Shown one piece after another: positions 8,214 to 16,145 of a DNA stretch of 64,000 nt. The stretch comes from an uncultured Ferrovibrio sp. Lineage in GTDB: Bacteria > Pseudomonadota > Alphaproteobacteria > Ferrovibrionales > Ferrovibrionaceae. The notes beneath the pieces were generated by a model. It was not told the DNA's origin. It saw nothing but the letters and a program-made list of their open reading frames with translations, and did no database searches. The translations under genes and the position numbers were made by a program. Where the stretch lies: assembly GCF_937960835.1 (NCBI RefSeq), contig NZ_CALGPC010000015.1:124001-188000 (forward strand), written 5' to 3'. Position 1 is the stretch's first letter. Every line of letters starts with the position of its first letter.

Positions 8214-9389
8214 ATGCCGGTGAAAGCGCTGTGTTGGCATGGCAAGAAAGATATTCGCTGCGACTCCGTTCCCGACCCGATCATCGAGCATCCGCGCGAT
8301 GCCATCATCAAGGTAACAAGCTGCGCTATCTGCGGCTCCGATCTGCATCTCTATGATGGCTTCGTGCCCGGCATGATGCATGGCGACATCATGGGCCATG
8401 AATTCATGGGCGAAGTGATGGAGGTGGGGCCGGAGAACAAGAAGCTGAAGGTCGGCGACCGCGTGGTGGTGCCCTTCACTATCTGCTGCGGCGAATGCAA
8501 CCAGTGCCAGCGCGGCAATTTCTCCGTCTGTGAACGCAGCAACCGCAACAAGTCGGTCGCCGACAAGATGTTCGGCCATACCACGGCGGGCCTGTTCGGC
8601 TACAGCCACCTCACCGGCGGCTATGCGGGCGGCCAGGCCGAATATGTGCGCGTGCCTTATGCCGACGTGGCGCCGGTGAAGATCACGAATGGCCTGACCG
8701 ACGATCAGGTGCTGTTCCTGGGCGACATCTTCCCCACCGGCTGGCAGGCCGCGATCAACTGCGAGATCCAGCCGACCGATACCGTTGCGATCTGGGGCTG
8801 CGGTCCGGTCGGCCAGTTCGCCATTCGCAGCGCGCTGCTGCTGGGCGCCAGGCAGATCATCGCCATCGACCGCGTGCATGAACGCCTGCAGATGGCCGAG
8901 GCCGGCGGCGCGATCCCGATCAACTTCGAGGAAGAAAGCGTGGTCGAGCGGTTGAACGATCTGACCGACGGCAAGGGCCCCGACAAATGTATCGATGCCG
9001 TGGGTCTGGAGGCGCATGTGACCGGCAGCGTGGATTCGGTCTATGACCGTGTGAAGCAGGCGATGATGCTGGAAACGGATCGCCCGCATGTGCTGCGCGA
9101 GATGATCTATGTCTGCCGCCCGGCCGGCATCCTTTCCATCCCCGGCGTCTATGGCGGCCTGATCGACAAAATCCCCTTCGGCGCGGCCATGAACAAGGGG
9201 CTGACCATTCGCACAGGTCAGACCCACGTCAACCGCTGGATTGACGATCTGCTGCGCCTGATCGAAGAAGGCCAGATTGATCCGTCCTTCGTGATCACTC
9301 ATCGCGCATCTTTGGAAGATGGTCCGGAAATGTATCGTCGCTTCCGCGACAAGCAGGATGGCTGCGTGAAGGTGGTGCTAACACCCTGA
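8214..9389 (+). CDS. Zinc-dependent alcohol dehydrogenase (MDR family)
   Basis: This is a 391-residue medium-chain dehydrogenase. The catalytic zinc site is visible as C40-G-S-D-L-H and G-H-E (61-63); the structural zinc site has four cysteines at about 92, 95, 98 and 106 (C-G-E-C-N-Q-C ... C). The NAD(P)-binding Rossmann motif is G-C-G-P-V-G-Q near residue 195. The family is close to glutathione-independent formaldehyde dehydrogenase-like and threonine-dehydrogenase-like enzymes; the real substrate is unknown. It is followed after 10 bases by a small membrane protein preceded by a strong GAGGAGG, so the two form an operon. The long minus-strand frame overlapping it is a shadow. Confidence 0.9.
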   Translation: MPVKALCWHGKKDIRCDSVPDPIIEHPRDAIIKVTSCAICGSDLHLYDGFVPGMMHGDIMGHEFMGEVMEVGPENKKLKVGDRVVVPFTICCGECNQCQRGNFSVCERSNRNKSVADKMFGHTTAGLFGYSHLTGGYAGGQAEYVRVPYADVAPVKITNGLTDDQVLFLGDIFPTGWQAAINCEIQPTDTVAIWGCGPVGQFAIRSALLLGARQIIAIDRVHERLQMAEAGGAIPINFEEESVVERLNDLTDGKGPDKCIDAVGLEAHVTGSVDSVYDRVKQAMMLETDRPHVLREMIYVCRPAGILSIPGVYGGLIDKIPFGAAMNKGLTIRTGQTHVNRWIDDLLRLIEEGQIDPSFVITHRASLEDGPEMYRRFRDKQDGCVKVVLTP

Positions 9390-9399
9390 GGAGGCCGAC

Positions 9400-9915
9400 A
9401 TGATGTTACGCAAACGCAGTTCCTCGACCGGAACCGCCACAATGCGGACGCTGACCTATGGCCTGGCGGGCTTCAGCATCGCGCTGGGGATGGTGGAACT
9501 GCTGGCGCCGCGGCCCATCGCCCGCAAGGTGGGCCTGCAGGGGCGCGAGCCGCTGCTGCGGCTTTATGGCCTGCGCGAGCTGGCCACCGGTTTCGGCATC
9601 CTCGCCAACCGCGACAATCCCGCGCCCTGGATCTGGGCCCGCGTGGTGGGCGACATCATCGATCTCGGCACGCTGGCAGAGCCCCTGCGGCACAAGCGCA
9701 AACAGCCGCTGCTGCCGGTCGCGCTGGCGGCGGTCACCGCCGTCGGGCTGGCCGATCTGTTCTTCGCCGGCGCGCTGAGCCGTGAGCACCGCCTGCGCAA
9801 GAAGCGGCGCGCCTTTCGCAGCTTCTTCGATTACAGCGACCGCAGCGGCCTGCCCAAGCCCGCCGAGCAGATGCGCGGCGTGGCGATGCGGATGCTGTCT
9901 GAAACGGTGCATTGA
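9400..9915 (+). CDS. Small integral membrane protein, cyclase/dehydrase-associated type
   Basis: This is a 171-residue protein with an Arg/Ser-rich N-terminus and about three to four hydrophobic segments (LTYGLAGFSIALGMVELLA; the stretch around WARVVGDIIDLGTLA; LLPVALAAVTAVGLADLFF), then a basic cytoplasmic tail rich in Arg/Lys. GAGGAGG lies directly before the ATG. Similar small membrane proteins are found beside zinc alcohol dehydrogenases, sometimes annotated as cyclase/dehydrase. I can assign no function beyond membrane location and co-transcription with the upstream dehydrogenase. Confidence 0.6.
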   Translation: MMLRKRSSSTGTATMRTLTYGLAGFSIALGMVELLAPRPIARKVGLQGREPLLRLYGLRELATGFGILANRDNPAPWIWARVVGDIIDLGTLAEPLRHKRKQPLLPVALAAVTAVGLADLFFAGALSREHRLRKKRRAFRSFFDYSDRSGLPKPAEQMRGVAMRMLSETVH

Positions 9916-9950
9916 ACACCGGCAGGCTGACCGATCGGCGGCCTGTAGGA

Positions 9951-10001
9951 GTGAAAGCCGTTTCACATCTTCCTTGCCAAAAGCAGTGAAACCTGTTTCA
10001 C
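9951..10001. promoter_or_regulatory. Twin palindromic operators of the TetR-aidB unit
   Basis: GTGAAA-GCCG-TTTCAC (9951-9966) and GTGAAA-CCTG-TTTCAC (9986-10001) have identical, perfect 6-bp arms and 4-base spacers, and start 35 bases apart. They lie just before the AGGAGG (10011-10016) and ATG (10023) of the TetR gene. By position and symmetry they are the likely autoregulatory binding sites of this TetR protein; that assignment is inference. Confidence 0.75.
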
Positions 10002-10022
10002 TTCTTGGCCAGGAGGAACGCG

Positions 10023-10673
10023 ATGGCCTACCGGCGCACCGAAGCGGTAGAGGCGCGGCTGAACGAAACGCGCGAACGCATCGTCGATGCGGCGATCAAG
10101 CTGGTTGCCGAATATGGCTATGGCGGCGCCGGGATTCCGGCGATTGCCGCCGAGGCTGGCCTGTCGACTGGAGCGCTTTACCGCTACTTCCCGTCCAAGG
10201 CCGATCTGTTCGATGAGGTCTTCCGCCGCGCAACACAACGCGAGATCGACGTCTGCGCCGAAGCCGCCCGGCAGCCTGGCAATGCACGAGAACGCATCGC
10301 CCGCGTCGTGCAGGTTTTCGCCAAGCGCGCCCTGAAAGGCCGCAGGCTGGCCTATGCTTTGCTGGCCGAGCCGGTCGATCCGCTGATCGAAGCCGACCGC
10401 CTGCGCTATCGCATCCCCTATCGCGACATTTTCGTTTCCATCATCGAAGACGGCATCAAGGCCGGCGAGATCGCCGAGCAGGATGCCGTCCTGACGGCTT
10501 CGGCGATTGTCGGCGCGCTGAACGAAGCCCTGATCGGCCCCCTGGCGCCGCAGGCCAAGCGCACCAATCAGGATCAGCTGATCGGCGGCCTGGCACGCTT
10601 CTGCGTGCAGGCCCTAGGCCCCATGCCTGGACTGAAATTATCTCGCCTCAAGCTATCCGGCTGCGCGTTATGA
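10023..10673 (+). CDS. TetR/AcrR family transcriptional regulator
   Basis: This is a 216-residue regulator. The start at 10023 is chosen because AGGAGG precedes it by 6 bases; the upstream TTG at 10005 lies before the Shine-Dalgarno sequence. Residues about 10-60 form the TetR helix-turn-helix (RERIVDAAIKLVAEYGYGG ... LSTGALYRYFPSKADLFDEVF). The C-terminal ligand domain is helical and unremarkable. The stop overlaps an ATGA of the downstream acyl-CoA dehydrogenase frame, so both are one operon, and the twin palindromes upstream suggest autorepression. By context the ligand may be an acyl-CoA or fatty compound; this is inference only. Confidence 0.88.
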   Translation: MAYRRTEAVEARLNETRERIVDAAIKLVAEYGYGGAGIPAIAAEAGLSTGALYRYFPSKADLFDEVFRRATQREIDVCAEAARQPGNARERIARVVQVFAKRALKGRRLAYALLAEPVDPLIEADRLRYRIPYRDIFVSIIEDGIKAGEIAEQDAVLTASAIVGALNEALIGPLAPQAKRTNQDQLIGGLARFCVQALGPMPGLKLSRLKLSGCAL

Positions 10674-10702
10674 CGGCCGCAAAATATAACGGGAGAAACG
10701 CC

Positions 10703-12367
10703 ATGACTGCGCAGACTGCATTGACCGCCTTCCAGACCCATGAAGTCTTCAACCAGACGCCGGCGCTGGAGGATTACAACCTCTTCACCACCGATCGCGC
10801 GCTGATGGATGCGGCCGAGAGCAACGGCGCAGGCTGGGCCAAGGACCGCCTTTCCGCCTATGGTGCCAAACTGGGCTCGGCCGAGGTGATCGAGCAAGGA
10901 CGGCTGGCGCATAAATTCCCGCCGCAGCTGAAACTCTTCGACCGTTTCGGCCATCGCGTCGATGAAGTCGAGTTTCATCCCGCCTGGCACAACATCATGA
11001 GCCTGATCATCGGCGAGGGCCTGCATTCCGCGCCCTGGGCCGAGCCCAAGCCGGGCGCGCATGTCGCCCGCGCCGCGGCCTATATCATGCATGCGCAGAT
11101 CGAGCCGGGCAGCCAATGCCCGACCACGATGACCTATGGCTGCGTGCCGGCCATCAAGCGCGATGCGGCGATTGCCGAAATCTGGCTGCCGAAGATCTAT
11201 TCGCGCCAATACGACGGGCGCAACAAGCCAATTGCCGAAAAGACCGGCACGCTGATCGGCATGGGCATGACCGAGAAGCAAGGCGGCTCGGATGTGCGCG
11301 CCAATACGACCAAGGCCGTTCCGGTCGGCGCGGGCGGCCCCGGCGCCGAATACATCATCACCGGGCATAAATGGTTTTTCTCCTGCCCGCAGATCGATGC
11401 GCATCTGGTGCTGGCGCATTCGCCGAACGGACTGAGCTGCTTCTTCGTGCCGCGCTGGCTGCCCGATGGCAGCAAGAACGCCATCCATATCCAGCGGCTG
11501 AAGGACAAGGTCGGCAACAGGTCGAATGCCTCGTCGGAAGTGGAGTTCCACGGCGCCCATGGCTGGCTGCTGGGCGAGGAAGGCCGCGGCGTGCCGACCA
11601 TCATCGAAATGGGCACCTATACGCGGCTCGACTGCGCGCTGGGCTCGGCCGGCCTGCTGCGCGGCGCGGTGGCGCAGGCGCTGCATCACGTCTATCACCG
11701 CCGCGCGTTTCAGCGTCACCTGATCGATCAGCCGCTGATGACCAATGTGGTGGCCGATCTGGCGATTGAGTCCGAAGCCGCGACGGCCCTGGCGATGCGG
11801 CTGGCGCGCGCTTTCGACCGCGCCGGGGACGATGCGCAGGAAGCCGCCTTCCGCCGCCTCTGCACGCCTGCAGTGAAATACTGGGTGTGCAAGCGCGCGC
11901 CGAATGCGGTGGTCGAGGCGATGGAGGTGCTGGGCGGCAACGGCTATGTCGACGAAGGGCCGCTGGGCATGCTGTACAAGGAGATCCCGCTTAACTCGAT
12001 CTGGGAAGGCTCGGGCAACGTGATGTGTCTCGACGTGCTGCGCGCGCTGCAGAAGAGCCCGGATGTGCTGGAGGCGTTTTTCGCCGAACTGGCGCCGGCG
12101 CTTGGCAGCGATAGGCGGTTGGATGTCGCCATCGGCAACCTGAAGGACGAATTCGCCGATCTTTCCGAGATCGAGCACCGTGCCCGCCATGTGGTGGAGA
12201 AGATGATGACTGCTTTGCAGGGCGCGCTGCTGGTGCGCCATGCGCCGGCGGCGGTGTCCGATGCCTTCTGCGCCAGCCGGCTGGGCGGCGACTGGGGCCG
12301 CGCCTTCGGCACTTTGCCCAAGGGCATCGACACCCGCGCCATTGCGGATCGCGCACGGCCGGTGTGA
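10703..12367 (+). CDS. aidB: AidB-type acyl-CoA dehydrogenase
   Basis: This is a 554-residue flavoprotein of the AidB / acyl-CoA dehydrogenase group. The N-terminus THEVFNQTPALEDYNLF and the signature G-M-T-E-K-Q-G-G-S-D-V-R-A-N-T are characteristic of AidB, as is E-V-L-G-G-N-G-Y before the C-terminal helices. The start at 10703 (after GGGAG) fits the family; an ATG at 10670 overlapping the TetR stop is the alternative. E. coli AidB binds DNA and FAD, has weak isovaleryl-CoA dehydrogenase activity and belongs to the adaptive response to alkylation. Many homologues elsewhere are plain acyl-CoA dehydrogenases. It is regulated here presumably by the upstream TetR protein rather than Ada. An AlkD-like gene lies 2.6 kb upstream. 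Confidence 0.85.
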   Translation: MTAQTALTAFQTHEVFNQTPALEDYNLFTTDRALMDAAESNGAGWAKDRLSAYGAKLGSAEVIEQGRLAHKFPPQLKLFDRFGHRVDEVEFHPAWHNIMSLIIGEGLHSAPWAEPKPGAHVARAAAYIMHAQIEPGSQCPTTMTYGCVPAIKRDAAIAEIWLPKIYSRQYDGRNKPIAEKTGTLIGMGMTEKQGGSDVRANTTKAVPVGAGGPGAEYIITGHKWFFSCPQIDAHLVLAHSPNGLSCFFVPRWLPDGSKNAIHIQRLKDKVGNRSNASSEVEFHGAHGWLLGEEGRGVPTIIEMGTYTRLDCALGSAGLLRGAVAQALHHVYHRRAFQRHLIDQPLMTNVVADLAIESEAATALAMRLARAFDRAGDDAQEAAFRRLCTPAVKYWVCKRAPNAVVEAMEVLGGNGYVDEGPLGMLYKEIPLNSIWEGSGNVMCLDVLRALQKSPDVLEAFFAELAPALGSDRRLDVAIGNLKDEFADLSEIEHRARHVVEKMMTALQGALLVRHAPAAVSDAFCASRLGGDWGRAFGTLPKGIDTRAIADRARPV

Positions 12368-12379
12368 AGACTGTACTGT

Positions 12380-13285
12380 CTATTCGCAGGCCGGTTCTGC
12401 CGGCCGGCGCACTTTCAGCGCGTGCGGCATCACGGCGTAGCGGATCGGACCTGACAGCATGTCGATCTCGCCATCATTGGCGACCGGCTTGGAGCGCGGC
12501 AGATCGATGACGATATGCTCGGCCTGGATGGTCTCGAACTCGGCATCGTCTTCGAGCGTGCCGAGGAAGAGCTTGGCCATCTGACCGGCCGAGCCGAGCC
12601 AGTTCTTTTTGTGGCTGACATAGACGCGTAATTCGCCGCTTTTCAGATCGGTGCGGCCGAAAAGCCGCCCGGCGCGAAACTCATACGGACCAACGGCGAC
12701 GACCAGCGCAGGCGATTCAATCTGGCGCTCGACGCCGCGATACCCGATGGTGATCTCCAGTTGCCGATGGCGGCGCAGTGCCCGCCAGGCGGCCTGAAGC
12801 ATAGCCGGCCATTTATCCATCTCCATCAGCCGGCGGCGGCGTTCGCGGTCCACCACCATTTCCGGATAAAGCCCGAGCGCCGACTTATTCAGGAAGATGC
12901 CGTCATTGATGCGGCCGACATCGATGGCATCGACTGGCGCCTGCGCGATCGCCTGCACCGCCTTTTCGATCTCCAGCGGGATGTTCAGATCGCGCGCCAG
13001 CAAATTCATCGTGCCCAAAGGCAGCACGCCGAGAGTGCCGTTGCGCTGGATCACCAGTTCCGCGGCCGAGCGCAAGGTGCCGTCGCCGCCGCCGACCCAT
13101 AATTCTTCATGCCTGGCGGCCATGGCCTGCAGGGTTTCCGGCAACTGCTCGGGTGGTACGATATGAATCTCGGCCTCCTCGTCACGGCTGGCCTGCAGGG
13201 CCTGGCGGATCTGGTCGGCGAGCGCATCCGGACCATGCTGCTTGGCGGTCCCGGAAGCGGCGTTGATCACCACGGCGAACGTCAT
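12380..13285 (-). CDS. Diacylglycerol kinase family lipid kinase
   Basis: This is a 301-residue protein with the DAGK catalytic domain: an N-terminal strand and phosphate loop N-A-A-S-G-T (8-13), the nucleotide-binding G-G-G-D-G-T motif (65-70), and L-G-V-L-P-L-G-T-M-N-L-L-A-R-D shortly after. The C-terminal beta-sandwich contains GRTDLKSGELRVYV and ends with the family DGEIDMLSGPI region. It probably phosphorylates a lipid (diacylglycerol, sphingosine or similar) at the inner membrane. The start at 13285 is chosen because GGGAG stands 6 bases upstream; the longer frame to 13387 runs into exoD. It lies 10 bases behind exoD, forming an operon. Confidence 0.88.
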   Translation of the reverse strand: MTFAVVINAASGTAKQHGPDALADQIRQALQASRDEEAEIHIVPPEQLPETLQAMAARHEELWVGGGDGTLRSAAELVIQRNGTLGVLPLGTMNLLARDLNIPLEIEKAVQAIAQAPVDAIDVGRINDGIFLNKSALGLYPEMVVDRERRRRLMEMDKWPAMLQAAWRALRRHRQLEITIGYRGVERQIESPALVVAVGPYEFRAGRLFGRTDLKSGELRVYVSHKKNWLGSAGQMAKLFLGTLEDDAEFETIQAEHIVIDLPRSKPVANDGEIDMLSGPIRYAVMPHALKVRRPAEPACE

Positions 13286-13295
13286 CTGTGTCTCC

Positions 13296-13952
13296 CTACC
13301 ATGGCAGCATGCTGCCAAGCACTGCGCCGCCCTGCGCGGCACCAATGCCAAGCATGGTGAAGAAACCGGCACTGACCAGGCCGACAATATGGCCGGCCAG
13401 AGTCAGCAGCCCGTCACGCGTAAGCAGGCCGAAGGCTGTCAGCACGATGCCGAAAGCGAAAGGTGTGTTGCCAAAGGGCAGCGGCAAGGCAAAGCCGATG
13501 CCTTGCAGGGCGATGGTTATGGCGGCGATGCCAAGCCCGGGACCGCTGGTCAGCCAGAACAGGCGCGGCCGGCAATAGCGTTCCAGCCGGCGCACCAGCG
13601 GCACGCCGATGCGCATCAGCCGCTGCAGGATCTTCGGCGGCAGATGCCGACGGCCGAGAACCTGCGGGATGAACGGCCCGCTGCTGCCCGGCAGCAGCAT
13701 GCTGAGCGACACGCAGATCACCAGCAGCCCGACCACGACGCCGAGCGGCAGGGCCGGGATCACGCCGAGCAGTCCAAGCAAAACCAGAAGCAGCGGCGCA
13801 GAATGCTCGGCGAAGATTTCCGCCGCATCCCGCACGGTGACGCTTTCGCCGCGCGCCTTCCGGTACAGCCGCACCATGTCACGCACCACGCTGTCGCGGC
13901 GCGGATGGGCCGAGCGATGAGCGGAAAAGCCGGGCTGGTAATGCATGGTCAT
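13296..13952 (-). CDS. ExoD family exopolysaccharide synthesis membrane protein
   Basis: This is a 218-residue inner membrane protein of the ExoD family. After a short basic N-terminus there are hydrophobic segments at about 50-95 (PLLLVLLGLLGVIPALPLG, VVVGLLVICVSLSMLL), then a loop with L-P-P-K-I-L-Q-R-L and R-L-E-R-Y-C-R-P-R-L, and further segments to the end. Members are linked to exopolysaccharide production in rhizobia, but the biochemical role is not known. It is first in a two-gene unit with the lipid kinase. The plus-strand frames across it are shadows. Confidence 0.8.
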   Translation of the reverse strand: MTMHYQPGFSAHRSAHPRRDSVVRDMVRLYRKARGESVTVRDAAEIFAEHSAPLLLVLLGLLGVIPALPLGVVVGLLVICVSLSMLLPGSSGPFIPQVLGRRHLPPKILQRLMRIGVPLVRRLERYCRPRLFWLTSGPGLGIAAITIALQGIGFALPLPFGNTPFAFGIVLTAFGLLTRDGLLTLAGHIVGLVSAGFFTMLGIGAAQGGAVLGSMLPW

Positions 13953-14003
13953 ACTTTGCCGCCGGATTACGGCGGCAGAGTGACGGCTTCGTGGCGTCCC
14001 GGG

Positions 14004-14792
14004 TCAGGCTTTAGGACTGTCTTTTTTTGGCCTTTCATGGATGTCGGCGAAGGCGCTGCGCAGCTTGGCGCGCCGCGCGGCCATGTTCAGCCCTTCGACG
14101 ATCACCGAGAAGGCCATGGCGCCGTAGATGATCCCCTTCGGCACCTCAAAATCGAGGCCCTCTGCTACCAGCGACATGCCGATCATGACCAGGAAGGACA
14201 GGGCCAGCATCACCACATTGGGATTGTTGTTCACAAAGCGCGCCAGCGGCTCGGCGGCGGCAATCATGATGGCAACTGAGATCAGCACGGCGGCGACCAT
14301 GATCTCGATATCGCGCGACAGGCCGATGGCGGTGATCACGCTGTCGAGCGAGAAGACGATGTCGAGGATGGTGATCTGGCCGATGATCGCCCAGAAAGCC
14401 GGATAGCGCTTTTTCGCCGGCGCCTCGCCTTCCCCATGCTCTTCCGGCATGTCCGGCGTGACGCGTTCGTGGATTTCAGTCGTCGCCTTCCAGATCAGGA
14501 AAAGGCCGCCGATCAGCAGCACGAGGTCGCGGCCGGATATTTCATTCTCGAAGAAGGTAAACAGCGGAGAAGTCAGCGTGATCAGCCAAGCGGCTGACAG
14601 CAGCAGCATGATACGCGTGGTCACAGCGCCGATCAGGCCGAGGCGGCGGGCAAGCGGCTGCTTCTCGGGCGGCAGCCGGTTAGTGACGATGGTAATGAAG
14701 ATCAGATTGTCGACCGCAAGCACCAGCTCGAGGGCGATAAGACCGGCAAGCGCGCCAAGCGCTGCCGGCTGCAGGAAGATGGAAAGGTCCAT
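14004..14792 (-). CDS. TerC family integral membrane protein
   Basis: This is a 262-residue protein with about seven membrane segments. The family hallmark acidic motifs are visible: L-E-L-V-L-A-V-D-N-L-I-F (helix 1) and I-V-F-S-L-D-S-V-I-T-A-I-G (helix 4), whose Asp residues are thought to handle metal ions. A hydrophilic loop (MPEEHGEGEAPAKKRYPA) splits the two repeats. TerC proteins are implicated in manganese export and co-translocational metalation. ATG at 14792 is preferred; GTG at 14801 in the same frame is possible. No Shine-Dalgarno sequence is visible for either, and a structured leader with its own promoter lies upstream. A paralogue of another TerC subgroup is at 34584. Confidence 0.85.
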   Translation of the reverse strand: MDLSIFLQPAALGALAGLIALELVLAVDNLIFITIVTNRLPPEKQPLARRLGLIGAVTTRIMLLLSAAWLITLTSPLFTFFENEISGRDLVLLIGGLFLIWKATTEIHERVTPDMPEEHGEGEAPAKKRYPAFWAIIGQITILDIVFSLDSVITAIGLSRDIEIMVAAVLISVAIMIAAAEPLARFVNNNPNVVMLALSFLVMIGMSLVAEGLDFEVPKGIIYGAMAFSVIVEGLNMAARRAKLRSAFADIHERPKKDSPKA

Positions 14793-14911
14793 TGGGGTCA
14801 CGTTGGGCGGGTGGCTTAAAGAAAGCCGTCCGACATCGCTGCCAACCCGTAGAGGCAGCCAGAGGGGCCCGGACGTGATCCGCTAAATAGACGGTTCCCG
14901 GGAAATTTCAA
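14793..14911 (-). promoter_or_regulatory. Promoter and structured 5' leader of terC
   Basis: On the minus strand TTGAAA (14911-14906) and TATTTA (14889-14884) are 16 bases apart, a good sigma-70 promoter. The predicted leader of about 85 nt can fold: outer stem GTCCG/CGGAC (14874-14870 with 14832-14828), inner hairpin GCTGCC/GGCAGC (14859-14854 with 14843-14838), and a separate 5-bp hairpin GGCTT/AAGCC (14827-14813). No Shine-Dalgarno sequence is apparent before the start. TerC genes elsewhere are often controlled by the manganese riboswitch yybP-ykoY, but I could not find its conserved GGGGAGUAGC-like element, so the class is unassigned. Confidence 0.45.
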
Positions 14912-14931
14912 GGATTCTTATTTTTTGGTCC

Positions 14932-15564
14932 TTATGCCGGCGCGTGAACCTGGCGCAAATCCGCGCGGGCGCTGGCAATCACCTGCGCAGAACCCCACAG
15001 CGCCAGACCAGCCATCAGCGTCGCCACGGTAATGTCGGGCCAGGGCGTGCCGGTGGCGAAAACGCCGCTGGCGGCCAGCAGAACCGCGAGATTGCCGAGG
15101 GCATCGTTGCGGCTGCAGATCCAGACCGCGCGCATGTTGCTGTCGCCGCTGCGGAACCGGAACAGCATCAGGGCGACCGCGACGTTCACAATCAAGGCTG
15201 CCACACCGACCACGCCCATGGTGGCGGGCTCAGGCACGGTGCCATGCAGGATGTGGTTGATGGTCTCATAGGTGACCCAGAGGCCGAACAGCCCCATGGT
15301 GACGCCCTTGAGCATCGCGGCCCGCGCGCGCCAGGCCAGCGCCAGCGGCAGCACGATCAGCGCGATGCCGTAATTGGCGGCGTCGCCGAGGAAGTCGGCG
15401 GAGTCGGCCAGCAAGGCCGTCGATCCGGCCATCATGCCGGCGCCGAGTTCGACGACGAACATCCCGCCGTTCAGAATCAAGGCAATCCAGAGCGCCAGCT
15501 TGGTGGCATTCTGCCTGCCATGGTCGTGGCCGTGATGATGATCGTGATGGCAGGATGCCCCCAT
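14932..15564 (-). CDS. Cation diffusion facilitator family metal transporter
   Basis: This is a 210-residue inner membrane protein. The N-terminus carries a His-rich metal-binding stretch (CHHDHHHGHDHG), followed by hydrophobic helices with the CDF motif LLADSADFLGDAANYG (Asp residues of the zinc site in helix 2) and a second Asp pair near N-D-A-L-G-N in helix 5. It lacks the usual C-terminal cytoplasmic domain, as in short CDF proteins. It probably exports zinc, cobalt or nickel. The ATG at 15564 has AAGG 7 bases upstream; a GTG at 15570 overlapping the upstream stop (GTGA) is an alternative. It is translationally linked to the ArsR regulator in front. Confidence 0.85.
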   Translation of the reverse strand: MGASCHHDHHHGHDHGRQNATKLALWIALILNGGMFVVELGAGMMAGSTALLADSADFLGDAANYGIALIVLPLALAWRARAAMLKGVTMGLFGLWVTYETINHILHGTVPEPATMGVVGVAALIVNVAVALMLFRFRSGDSNMRAVWICSRNDALGNLAVLLAASGVFATGTPWPDITVATLMAGLALWGSAQVIASARADLRQVHAPA

Positions 15565-15566
15565 GG

Positions 15567-15962
15567 TCACACCTTTTCCTTCAGACGGTTCTCTTTCGAA
15601 CCGCGTTCTTCCGACACATGCTCATGATGATGCGCATCGCCGTGATGCGCTTCATCGCGATGCGGTTCGATCACATGGGCGATCATGTCTTCCAGCATGT
15701 GCCGCACATGTCCGTCCGACAGCGCGTAGTAGACCTGCTTGCCCTTGCGCTCCGTCTTCACCAGCCGCGCCGCCCGCAATAGCCGTAGATGATGACTGGC
15801 AAGCTGCGGTGACACACCGGCTGCTGCGGCAACCGCGCTGGCGGCGGCCTCGCCGTGGCAGAGCGCGATCACCAGCCGCAAACGGCTCGGGTCGCCCAGA
15901 AGGCGGAACATGTCCGCAAGCTGGACGACATGCTGATCTTTCATGGAATCATATTCAAACAT
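15567..15962 (-). CDS. ArsR/SmtB family metal-responsive repressor
   Basis: This is a 131-residue winged-helix regulator. The DNA-binding region is VVQLADMFRLLGDPSRLRLV ... A-A-G-V-S-P-Q-L-A-S-H-H-L-R-L-L-R, with the wing G-K-Q-V-Y-Y-A-L. The C-terminal helix and tail are rich in His/Asp/Glu (HRDEAHHGDAHHHEH), suited to sensing a divalent metal such as Zn, Co or Ni. The next gene is a CDF exporter, overlapping at the stop, which makes this a classical repressor-exporter pair. The start is uncertain (15962, or ATG at 15944); the upstream operator overlaps the first codons of the longer form. Confidence 0.85.
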   Translation of the reverse strand: MFEYDSMKDQHVVQLADMFRLLGDPSRLRLVIALCHGEAAASAVAAAAGVSPQLASHHLRLLRAARLVKTERKGKQVYYALSDGHVRHMLEDMIAHVIEPHRDEAHHGDAHHHEHVSEERGSKENRLKEKV

Positions 15963-15991
15963 TTAAGCATCTATTTAATTGTTTAAGAATT
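15954..15991. promoter_or_regulatory. Likely operator of the ArsR-CDF unit
   Basis: An imperfect inverted repeat lies on the start of the arsR gene: ATTCAAACATTTAA (15954-15966 region) against TTTAATTGTTTAAGAAT (15974-15990). It is AT-rich and placed between promoter and start, as SmtB/ArsR sites usually are. Assignment to this ArsR protein is inference from position. Confidence 0.45.
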
Positions 15992-16145
15992 CCTCGTCAA
16001 CAGGGCAATGCAGGGGTCAATTCAACACTCGCCGTCCTTGTGCTTTTGGCGCTATGCTGCGGAAACATAACGACAAGCTCGCTCGCCCCCTGTCTCCCCA
16101 CATGATAGTTCCATCGATGTTCCAGCCCCTTCCTTTCCCTTGCGG

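Noticed and set aside
14793..14880. yybP-ykoY manganese riboswitch before terC
   Set aside because: The conserved GGGGAGUAGC-like loop and its partner are not seen, so only an unassigned structured leader is reported.
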